DNA of 45,321 bases, taken from Saccharothrix sp. NRRL B-16348. GTDB lineage: Bacteria > Actinomycetota > Actinomycetes > Mycobacteriales > Pseudonocardiaceae. Within the stretch, counting starts at the first letter, position 1; the number at the start of each line of letters is the position of its first letter. The stretch spans positions 1 through 45,321 of the forward strand of contig NZ_LGED01000236.1 in the NCBI RefSeq assembly GCF_001280085.1. Direction: 5' to 3'. The notes under the pieces were generated by a model, which did not search any database, was not told the DNA's origin, and worked only from the letters and a program-made list of their open reading frames with translations. The position numbers and the translations under genes are program-made. Shown one piece after another: positions 37,049 through 43,966 of the stretch.

Positions 37049-38137
37049 GTGATCGTGCGCGTTGACACAGATGGGCAAGCGGCGGGGAAACTGGCCACGA
37101 GGATCGATCTCGCCGTTCGGGGCGTGCGGGTCGACGCGCCGGTGCGGCGCAGCAAGGGCGCGGGGCCGAGCGACGACGGCCACCTCGTCATCGACGGTGC
37201 CAACGCGGCGCTGCCGCTGAACCCGGACAGCCCTTACACCGTCAGGGACGGGCGGGTGTTCGACGGTGCGATCGACCTCGGCCTGTCGGTGGAACCCGTC
37301 GCGCGGCCGAAGTTCTACGACCTGACCACGGCGGACGGCGTGCCGTACCGCAAGATCGCCCTGCTGCACGGACGCGACGTGCTGGCCACGACCGCGGTGC
37401 AGACCTGCGTCCGGTACGCCGAGGACCAGCGCTGCAGGTTCTGCGCCATCGAGGAGTCCCTGCGGTCGGGGGCCACGGTCGCGGCGAAGACCCCGGCGCA
37501 GCTGGCCGAGGTGGCAGAGGCCGCGGTGCGGCTCGACGGCGTCCGGCAGATGGTGATGACCACCGGCACCACGAACGGGCCCGATCGTGGCGCCCGGCAT
37601 CTGGCGCGGTGCGTGCGGGAGGTGCTCGAGGCCGTGCCGGGGCTGCCGATCCAGGTGCAGATCGAGCCGCCGGCCGACCTGGCGGTGCTGTCCGAGCTGC
37701 GCGCGGCCGGCGCGACGTCGATCGGCATCCACGTCGAGTCGCTCGACGACGAGGTACGGCGGCGGTGGATGCCGGGCAAGGCCACCGTGCCGCTCGCCGA
37801 GTACGAGGCCGCGTGGGACGAGGCGGTCCGGGTGTTCGGCCGCAACCGGGTCTCGACCTACCTGCTCATCGGTCTGGGCGAGGACCCCGACGACCTGGTG
37901 GCGGGCGCGGCGCGACTCGTCGAGCGCGGCGTGTACCCGTTCGTGGTGCCGATGCGGCCGATGCTGGGCACGCTGGCTCGCCGCGACGGTGCCGAGCCTC
38001 CCGCGCCGGCGCTGGTGCGCGACGTCACCGAGCGGGTGGCCGCGTTGCTGCGCGCCGCCGGGATGAAGGGCGCGGACCAGGGCGCCGGCTGCGCGGCCTG
38101 CGGAGCCTGCGGCGCGCTGAGCGCGGCGGGAGCCTGA
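37049..38137 (+). CDS. MSMEG_0568 family radical SAM protein
   Basis: A 362-residue radical SAM enzyme. The three cluster cysteines are C120, C129 and C132 in TCVRYAEDQRCRFCAIEESL, a CX8CX2C spacing instead of the classic CX3CX2C. The barrel follows: MVMTTGTTNGPD (SAM-binding G-rich strand), IQVQIEPP, SIGIHVESLDDEVRRRWMPGK, VSTYLLIGLGEDPDDLV and YPFVVPMRPMLGT, typical for the biotin synthase-like class. The C-terminus is cysteine-rich (GCAACGACGAL), perhaps a second Fe-S site. GTG 37049 follows GGAGAGTCAGGGG. It corresponds to sll0785/NitD of Nit1C clusters. It should cleave SAM to start a radical rearrangement or C-C/C-N bond step. Confidence 0.9.
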   Translation: MIVRVDTDGQAAGKLATRIDLAVRGVRVDAPVRRSKGAGPSDDGHLVIDGANAALPLNPDSPYTVRDGRVFDGAIDLGLSVEPVARPKFYDLTTADGVPYRKIALLHGRDVLATTAVQTCVRYAEDQRCRFCAIEESLRSGATVAAKTPAQLAEVAEAAVRLDGVRQMVMTTGTTNGPDRGARHLARCVREVLEAVPGLPIQVQIEPPADLAVLSELRAAGATSIGIHVESLDDEVRRRWMPGKATVPLAEYEAAWDEAVRVFGRNRVSTYLLIGLGEDPDDLVAGAARLVERGVYPFVVPMRPMLGTLARRDGAEPPAPALVRDVTERVAALLRAAGMKGADQGAGCAACGACGALSAAGA

Positions 38138-38139
38138 CG

Positions 38140-39519
38140 ATGATCGACGTCCTCGCGGTCCTCGGCGACCGGGCCACCATCGCGCGCCAGCCCGAGTTCC
38201 GCGTCGAGCAGGCCGACGACGCGGCGACGATGGCGGCGTACCACGCGCTGCGGACCGACGTGTTCGTGCGCGACCAAGGCCTGTTCACCGGGCACGACCG
38301 CGACGAGCGCGACGAGGACCCGCGGACCGTCGTGCTGGTCGCCCGTGACCGCGCCGGCACGGTCGTCGGCGGGGTGCGGCTCGGTCCCGCGACCAGAGGC
38401 ACCGACCTCGGCTGGTGGCTCGGCGGGCGGCTGGTGGTCGCGCCGGCGAGCCGCGGGACGGTCGGCTCGGCGTTGATCAGGGCGGCCTGCGCGTACGCGG
38501 AGAACGCCGGGGTGCTCCGGTTCGAGGCCACGGTCCAGGTCCGCACCGAGGCGCTATTCGTCCGGCTGGGGTGGACGCCTGTGCGGCCGGTGTCCGTGGC
38601 CGGTTCGGCGCACGTGCTGATGCGGTGGCCGATCCGGCGGATCGCCGCGCTGGCCGAGGCCACCAAGAGCGACCTCGGACCGTTGCTTGCCGGCCTGACC
38701 GGCATGCCCGGCTTCGTCGGCGACGACGGTGTGCCGGTGCCCGGCAGCGATCTCGTCGCGGCGTGCGACGCGATCCTGCCGTCGATGGTGGAACGCGACC
38801 CGGACTGGGCGGGCTGGTGCTCGGTGCTGGTCAACGTGAACGACCTCGCCGCCATGGGCGCCGATCCGGTGGGCCTGCTGGACGCGCTCGGCGCCCGCGA
38901 CCGCTCGTTCGCGACCCGCGTGCTGGCCGGGCTGCGGCGGGCGAGCGAGGCCTACGCGGTGCCCGTGCTCGGCGGGCACACCCAGCTCGGCGTGCCCGCG
39001 GCCCTGTCGGTGACCGCGCTCGGCCGCACCGGGCGGCCGGTGCCCGGCGGCGGCGGGAAGCCGGGCCACCGCGTGCGGCTCACGGCGGACCTCGCCGGAG
39101 GCTGGCGGCCGGGATACGCGGGCAGGCAATGGGATTCCACGACCACGCGGCGCACACCCGAGCTGCGGGCGATGCTCGCGTCGGTGGGGACGGCCCTCCC
39201 GGCGGCCGCCAAGGACGTGTCGATGGCGGGCGTCGTGGGGACGCTCGGCATGCTCGCCGAGGCGAGCGGGTGCGGGTCGGTGCTCACCGTCGCCGACGTG
39301 CCCCGGCCGTCCGGCGCGACGGTGGGGGACTGGCTCACCTGCTTCCCCGGTTTCGCGGTGCTCACGGCGGACGAACCCGGTGCCGGTGCGCTGGTGAGCC
39401 CCGCGATGAGCGCCGAGTGCGGTGAACTGGTGGCGGGCCAGGGTGTGATGCTGCGCTGGCCCGACGGTGAGCAGACCGTGGCGATCGAGGCCGGGGTCAC
39501 GGGAATGGGGACAGCATGA
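38140..39519 (+). CDS. Fused N-acetyltransferase (GNAT) and AIR synthase-like protein (MSMEG_0567; sll0786-sll0787 type)
   Basis: A 459-residue fusion. Residues about 1-165 form a GNAT domain: FRVEQADDAATMAAYHALRTDVFVRDQGLF, VGGVRLG, LVVAPASRGTVGSALIRAACAYAENAG. Residues about 170-459 form an AIR-synthase/thiamine-monophosphate-kinase-like domain: DLVAACDAILPSMVERDP, VNVNDLAAMGADPVGLLDAL, VLGGHTQLG and DVSMAGVVGTLGMLAEASG. PurM-like proteins bind ATP and activate an amide or phosphate. In cyanobacteria the two parts are separate genes. It begins two bases behind the radical SAM gene and overlaps the nitrilase start. It probably acylates and activates a pathway intermediate. Confidence 0.92.
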   Translation: MIDVLAVLGDRATIARQPEFRVEQADDAATMAAYHALRTDVFVRDQGLFTGHDRDERDEDPRTVVLVARDRAGTVVGGVRLGPATRGTDLGWWLGGRLVVAPASRGTVGSALIRAACAYAENAGVLRFEATVQVRTEALFVRLGWTPVRPVSVAGSAHVLMRWPIRRIAALAEATKSDLGPLLAGLTGMPGFVGDDGVPVPGSDLVAACDAILPSMVERDPDWAGWCSVLVNVNDLAAMGADPVGLLDALGARDRSFATRVLAGLRRASEAYAVPVLGGHTQLGVPAALSVTALGRTGRPVPGGGGKPGHRVRLTADLAGGWRPGYAGRQWDSTTTRRTPELRAMLASVGTALPAAAKDVSMAGVVGTLGMLAEASGCGSVLTVADVPRPSGATVGDWLTCFPGFAVLTADEPGAGALVSPAMSAECGELVAGQGVMLRWPDGEQTVAIEAGVTGMGTA

Positions 39520-40355
39520 GCAAGCTGCGCATGGCCGCGGTGGCCGCGCCGTTCGACCGCGACCTGGAGGCCGCCTTCGCCCGCATCGCACGGTTGGTCG
39601 ACCGGGCGCGTGCCGACGGGGTCGGGCTGCTCGCGCTGCCGGAGGCGTGTCTCGGCGGCTACCTGGCCAACCTCGACGGTGACGCGGACGGGCCACCGGC
39701 GCTCGCGCTCGACGGGCCGGAGATCCGCAGGCTCGCCGCGCTCGCCGGCGACCTGGTGGTCACCGCCGGGTACTGCGAGGAGGCGGACGGGCTGCGGTAC
39801 AACAGCGCGGTCTGCGTCCACGGCGACGGGGTGCTCGGCAACCACCGCAAGGTGCACCAGCCGTTGTCGGAGGACGCGACCTACCGGGCGGGCGGCGGGT
39901 TCGCCGCGTTCGACACGCCGGTCGGCCGGCTGGGCATGATGATCTGCTACGACAAGGCGTTCCCCGAGTCGGCGCGGTCGCTCGCGGTGGACGGCGCCGA
40001 GATCGTGGTGTGCATGTCGGCCTGGCCGGGCAGCCGGACCAGTCCGGCCGCGGACCTCGCGCAGGACCGGTGGAAACGCCGGTTCGACCTCTTCGACAGG
40101 GCGCGCGCGCTCGAGAACCAGGTCGTGTGGCTGTCCGCCAACCAGTCCGGCACGTTCGGCGACCTGCGGTTCGTGGCCAGCGCCAAGGTGGTCGACCCCG
40201 GCGGCGAGATCGTGGCCGACACCGGTGTCGCCGAGGGCGTCGCGGTGGCCGAGCTGGACGTGCGGCAGGCACTGGAGACGGCCAGGCGGCACATGGGACA
40301 CCTGAGGGACCGGCGACCGGAGGCGTACGACCACCTCACCGTGACGGGCGGCTGA
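39516..40355 (+). CDS. Nitrilase-superfamily hydrolase, Nit1C type (Sll0784-like), catalytically complete
   Basis: A 279-residue carbon-nitrogen hydrolase with the full triad: Glu43 in LPEACLGGY, Lys112 in GNHRKVHQP and Cys144 in MMICYDKAFPE. Length and ends fit the family; RRFDLFDRARALENQVVW is the usual helix before the last strands. It corresponds to NitC/Sll0784, the nitrilase that gives the Nit1C cluster its name. ATG 39516 overlaps the fusion gene by four bases; the paralog follows four bases behind the stop. It hydrolyses a nitrile or amide, cytoplasmic. In bacteria with this cluster, growth on cyanide as nitrogen source has been linked to it. Confidence 0.93.
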   Translation: MSKLRMAAVAAPFDRDLEAAFARIARLVDRARADGVGLLALPEACLGGYLANLDGDADGPPALALDGPEIRRLAALAGDLVVTAGYCEEADGLRYNSAVCVHGDGVLGNHRKVHQPLSEDATYRAGGGFAAFDTPVGRLGMMICYDKAFPESARSLAVDGAEIVVCMSAWPGSRTSPAADLAQDRWKRRFDLFDRARALENQVVWLSANQSGTFGDLRFVASAKVVDPGGEIVADTGVAEGVAVAELDVRQALETARRHMGHLRDRRPEAYDHLTVTGG

Positions 40356-40359
40356 CCGG

Positions 40360-41193
40360 ATGGCCGCGATCCGCATCGGCGCGGTTGCCGCGCACTTCGG
40401 GCGGGACCTCGACTTCGCCCTGCAGCGCATCACCACGCTCATCGACCACGCGCGCGCGTCCGGCGTCTCCCTGCTGGTGCTGCCGGACGCGGCGCTCGGC
40501 GGCTACCTCGCCGACCTGCGCCACCCCGACCCGCACGCGCTGCCACCCGCCCTCGAACGCGACAGCCCGCTGGTCAAGCAGATCGCGACGCTCGCCGCCG
40601 AGATGGTCGTGTGCGTCGGGTACTGCGAGGCGGCCGACGGCGACAGGTACAACGCCGCGGTCTGCGTGACCGGCGACGGCGTGCTCGGCCACCACCGCAA
40701 GGTGCACCAGCCGCCGGGGGAGAGCGTCGCGTACTCGCCGGGCGACACGTTCGCGGCGTTCGACACCCCGGTCGGCCGGGTCGGCATGCTGGTCGACTAC
40801 GACAAGACGTTCCCGGAGTCGGCGCGATCCCTGGCGCTCGACGGCGCCGAGATCGTGGCGTGCCTGTCGGCGTGGCCCACGAGCATCACCAACCGCGCGC
40901 CCCGCATGGCCCAGGACCGCCAGTCCCGGCTGTTCGACCTCTACGACCAGGCCCGTGCCGCCGAGAACCAGGTCGTACTGGTCTCGTCGAACCAGACCGG
41001 CGCCATGGGAGGCATGCGGTTCCTGGGGCAGGCCAAGGTGGTCGGGCCGGGCGGCGAGGTGCTGGCCCGCACCTGGAGCAAGGCGGGCATCGCCGTGGCC
41101 GAGCTCGACGTGGCGGCGGAGATCGCGAACGCCCGGCGGGTGCTGCACCACCTCGGCGAGCTCAACTCGGCCGCCTACCGGAGAATCCCGTGA
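40360..41193 (+). CDS. Nitrilase-superfamily pseudoenzyme, tandem paralog lacking catalytic Cys and Glu
   Basis: A 277-residue protein clearly related along its entire length to the nitrilase before it (for example HHRKVHQP, FAAFDTPVGR, FPESARSLALDGAEIV). Two of three catalytic residues are replaced: LPDAALGGY has Asp43 in place of the Glu, and MLVDYDKTFPE has Asp146 in place of the Cys. Lys114 is kept. The frame is intact and the gene is tightly spaced in the operon, so it is expressed and selected, not decaying. A thiol-based nitrilase reaction is impossible. It may form a mixed oligomer with the active paralog, bind substrate, or act as a scaffold; nitrilases assemble into spirals, which fits. 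Confidence 0.9.
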   Translation: MAAIRIGAVAAHFGRDLDFALQRITTLIDHARASGVSLLVLPDAALGGYLADLRHPDPHALPPALERDSPLVKQIATLAAEMVVCVGYCEAADGDRYNAAVCVTGDGVLGHHRKVHQPPGESVAYSPGDTFAAFDTPVGRVGMLVDYDKTFPESARSLALDGAEIVACLSAWPTSITNRAPRMAQDRQSRLFDLYDQARAAENQVVLVSSNQTGAMGGMRFLGQAKVVGPGGEVLARTWSKAGIAVAELDVAAEIANARRVLHHLGELNSAAYRRIP

Positions 41194-42269
41194 AGATCGC
41201 GCTCCTGAGCTACTCGACCAAACCGCGCGGCGGCGTGGTGCACACCCTCGCGTTGGCCGAAGCGCTGGCCGCGGCGGGCGAGGACGTGACGGTGTGGACG
41301 CTCGGACGCGGCGGCGACAGCGGCTTCTTCCGGCCGGTCGACCCGGCTGTGCGGCTACGGGTCGTGCCGTTCCCCGACGTCGAAGGCGAAGGCGTCGGCG
41401 CGCGGATCCTGCGTTCCATCGACACCCTGCGCGCCGCCTTCGACCCCGCGGGCTATGACGTCGTCCACGCCCAGGACTGCATCAGCGCCAACGCGGCGCC
41501 GCGGTGCGTCCGCACGGTCCACCACATCGACCACTTCACCACCCCCGAGCTCGCCGCCTGCCACGAACGGGCGATCACGGAACCGTTCGCCCACGTGTGC
41601 GTGTCCGCGGCGGTGGCGGAGGAGCTGCGGCAGGGCTGGGGGATCCGGGCCGACGTCATCCCCAACGGCGTGGACGCACGGCGGTTCGCGCTCGCCGCGC
41701 AGGACGGTTCCGCGTTGGAGCGGTGGCGTGCGCGGCTGGGCCGGTACGTGCTGGCCGTCGGCGGCATCGAGCCCCGCAAGGGCACACTCGACCTGCTGGA
41801 GGCCTACGCCCTGCTGCGACCGTCCACACCGGACATGCGCCTGGTGATCGCGGGCGGCGAGACGTTGTTCGACTACCGCGGCTACCGCGACCGGTTCGAC
41901 CGGCGCGCCGCCGAGCTCGGCGTGGCGCCGGTCATGCTCGGCCAGGTGCCGCACGACGAACTGCCTCCTCTCGTCGCCGCGGCGAGCGTGTTCGCCTTCC
42001 CCTCCACCAAGGAGGGCTTCGGCCTGGCCGCGATGGAGGCCCTGGCCGCCGGGGTGCCCGTGGTCACCCGCAACCTGCCCGTGCTGCGGGAGGTCCTCGG
42101 CGGCGCCGCCCGGTTCGCCGACGACCCGGCCGGGTTCGCCGAGCAGCTGCGCTCGGCCCTCGCCGCCCCCGTCTCCCTGCGGGCGGCCGGACGTGCCCTC
42201 GCGGCCGGCTACAGCTGGGAGAAGGCAGCAGCCGACCACGTGCTGTTGTACCGTCGGCTGTCGGGTTGA
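41190..42269 (+). CDS. MSMEG_0565 family glycosyltransferase (GT4)
   Basis: A 359-residue GT-B enzyme, GTG 41190 overlapping the previous stop (GTGA). IALLSYSTKPRGGVVHTLALAEALAAAGEDVTVWTLGR is the acceptor-domain start; VRTVHHIDHFTTPELAACHERAI and VCVSAAVAEELRQGWGI..VIPNGVD are the family hinge; GGIEPRKGTLDLLEAY and the GT4 E-x7-E motif in STKEGFGLAAMEALAAG are the donor site. The MSMEG_0565 family is the glycosyltransferase found with Nit1C-like clusters in actinobacteria. As last gene of the operon it probably adds a sugar to the product. No terminator is evident behind it. Confidence 0.92.
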   Translation: MKIALLSYSTKPRGGVVHTLALAEALAAAGEDVTVWTLGRGGDSGFFRPVDPAVRLRVVPFPDVEGEGVGARILRSIDTLRAAFDPAGYDVVHAQDCISANAAPRCVRTVHHIDHFTTPELAACHERAITEPFAHVCVSAAVAEELRQGWGIRADVIPNGVDARRFALAAQDGSALERWRARLGRYVLAVGGIEPRKGTLDLLEAYALLRPSTPDMRLVIAGGETLFDYRGYRDRFDRRAAELGVAPVMLGQVPHDELPPLVAAASVFAFPSTKEGFGLAAMEALAAGVPVVTRNLPVLREVLGGAARFADDPAGFAEQLRSALAAPVSLRAAGRALAAGYSWEKAAADHVLLYRRLSG

Positions 42270-42324
42270 GCCGTTCGTCGGGAGCACGCATCGTGGACTT
42301 CCACCAGGCGTGCCAAGGAATCCG

Positions 42325-42405
42325 GGCTTCTACCGTCGATGGACTCGATCGGTGGCTGCTACGACAATGCCATGATCGAATCGTCCTTGGGACGTGTGCG
42401 AGGTC
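42325..42405 (+). mobile_element. IS3-type transposase fragment (DDE motif region)
   Basis: The plus strand reads DSIGGCYDNAMIESSLGRVR, the conserved block of IS3-group OrfB around the catalytic Glu (G-x-C-x-D-N-A-x-x-E-S). Nothing on either side continues the protein. Only about 25 codons survive, between the Nit1C operon and the secreted repeat protein. Confidence 0.7.
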
Positions 42406-42429
42406 GTCCGGACACGCGGTTTGGACTGG

Positions 42430-42978
42430 TCAGCCGACGTTGGCCGCCACACCCTCGTAGACGTAGCCGCCGCGGATCGCCGTGTCCACCTCGGCCGCGC
42501 TGGTCATCAGCACGTGGTCGCCATTGCCGGAGTGGCGCAACCGGTGGAACGGGATACCCGATCCGGAATTGGGCGGGTAGACGTAGGCGCTGATTCCCTC
42601 GTAGGTGTAACCCTGGGTCGTGGTCGCGGATACGACCTCATCCCAGCTCGCGGTGTGGTACCGGTCCTTTCGCTGCGGGCTGTAGATCCGGTAGAAGGGG
42701 ATCAACCCGGCCTGCGACGAGTTGGACACGAACGCGTCCAGGCTGCTGTAGGTGTAGCCGGCCGGAGGGCTGATGGCGTCGTTCCGGTTGGTGGTGTTGT
42801 AGTTGTCGCCGGTGTTCGGGTTGTAGAGCCGGTAGAACGCTGTGGTGAGCGAAGCCTGGGCCGAGACTTCGGCAGTGGCGACCGGCGTGACGGCGGCGAA
42901 TGAGGCCACCGCGACGAGGACGGCCGTGACGGTCCTCGTGACCAGCGAGCGCCTGGTAATCGGGCGATGCGATGACAA
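42430..42978 (-). CDS. Secreted DUF5648-like repeat protein
   Basis: A 182-residue secreted protein. TTG 42978 is taken as start because ACGGAGG ends five bases before it and the product then begins MSSHRPITRRSLVTRTVTAV, a proper signal peptide ending PVATAEVSA; an ATG at 43035 lacks a ribosome site. The mature part has three to four copies of a roughly 45-residue repeat: FYRLYNPNTGDNYNTTNRND, FYRIYSPQRKDRYHTASWDE, FHRLRHSGNGDHVLMTSAAE, each followed by GYTY..L/GISAYV or GYVYEGVAANV. This matches DUF5648, repeats found in secreted hydrolases and surface proteins. Probably a small binding module on its own. Function unknown. Confidence 0.85.
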   Translation of the reverse strand: MSSHRPITRRSLVTRTVTAVLVAVASFAAVTPVATAEVSAQASLTTAFYRLYNPNTGDNYNTTNRNDAISPPAGYTYSSLDAFVSNSSQAGLIPFYRIYSPQRKDRYHTASWDEVVSATTTQGYTYEGISAYVYPPNSGSGIPFHRLRHSGNGDHVLMTSAAEVDTAIRGGYVYEGVAANVG

Positions 42979-43035
42979 GCGTTCCTCCGTGGGTTTTCGA
43001 AAAGCGAAACCGTGGTTCGGCACGATTTCAAGCAT

Positions 43036-43326
43036 GCCAATGGTCGGTTGCCCCTGAGGCGGCCACCAGCCACCGTTCGGGCGTGCCCGGGATGTGTGGC
43101 GTGATCACGGGGAATAAATCGACTGTCCGGCGTATCGGATTGAGATGAGTGATGTACCCGAAGTCGAACGCCACCGGCCGCGCGCGGGGGAGGCCTTCGG
43201 GCGTCCGCACTCGCTCCGGTGCGACTCGCCGCCGAACAGCGGCCCGGTCGATGTGCACGTGTTCCTGCCCGGCTGAAACCGGGGCTCAGTCCCTCGAAGA
43301 TGTCGTCGGCGCACGGGCCGTCTCGG
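43036..43326. other. Gap with promoter of the repeat protein
   Basis: About 290 bases. A plus-strand frame from ATG 43145 encodes 43 residues (MSDVPEVERHRPRAGEAFGR..) but has no ribosome site or recognised family. Otherwise no feature seen. Confidence 0.35.
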
Positions 43327-43733
43327 CTACCGCGTAGTGCTGCTGGTGCCATCGAGATCATTGAGTTGATGCTGGACGCGGTCGGCGTCGGTGTCGCGGC
43401 CTTGTTCCCGGTACAGCTCCAGTGCCTCGCCTGCGGGTGGCGTTGGTGGTTTCGGTGCAAGGTGAGGGCGGCGTGGCAGCGGCTGCGGGCGGTGTCGAAG
43501 TCTCCCAGGCGCGCGGTGTGCCAGCCCATCGCGTTGAGCGCGTCGGCTTCCCACACCGGCTGGTCGAGTGCGCGGTAGAAGTCGAGGGCGTGCCGGGCGT
43601 GGTCCAGCGCCCGCCGGTCGTCCAGCGCAGCCCACCATGAGGCGAGCGCGTCGTGCCGGTGCCCCCGCCGAATATGAAAAGTGTCCAGTGCCTGGGCAAG
43701 GTGCCAAACGACGTGGTGGCGGCCCAGGGAGGT
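43327..43733 (-). pseudogene. 3' remnant of a TPR (SARP/AfsR-type) regulator, cut by an IS3 element
   Basis: The minus strand from 43733 reads ALDFYRALDQPVWEADALNAMGWHTARLGDFDTARSRCHAALTLH, a tetratricopeptide unit of the kind found behind the BTAD domain of SARP regulators and related NB-ARC proteins. In another frame it ends ALELYREQGRDTDADRVQHQL NDLDGT to the stop at 43327-43329, the common C-terminus of these proteins. An internal deletion plus frame change lies near 43430-43460, removing a TPR. The 5' part is absent, cut by the IS3 end at 43734. Confidence 0.75.
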
Positions 43734-43966
43734 TGTCCCCGGATACCGGACACCGGATTTCATGCCACGTGGGTGAGGTCTTGACGATAGTCGACGCGGG
43801 CTTCGTGCGGGGTACGGTAGTCGAGTGTCGAATGTAGACGGTCGTGGTTGTAGTAGCCGAGGTAGGCGAAGACGTCGCGTCGGGCGTCGTCGCGGGTGTC
43901 CCAGACGGTGGTGCCGATCTCGGTCTTGAGGGTGGCGAAGAACGATTCCGCGACGGCGTTGACGCT
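43734..43966 (-). mobile_element. IS3-family element, right end with OrfB C-terminus
   Basis: The transposase end VNAVAESFFATLKTEIGTTVWDTRDDARRDVFAYLGYYNHDRLHSTLDYRTPHEARVD, stop at 43760, is IS3-group OrfB (catalytic Glu in AVAES, then YNHDRLHSTL). The terminal inverted repeat starts TGTCCCCGGATACCGGACAC at 43734. The element is interrupted by IS110 just before NAVAES; its left part lies outside the window. Confidence 0.8.

Noticed and set aside
43145..43276. Small plus-strand frame of 43 codons
   Set aside because: No ribosome-binding site, no family resemblance, and it lies in decayed DNA beside the TPR regulator remnant.
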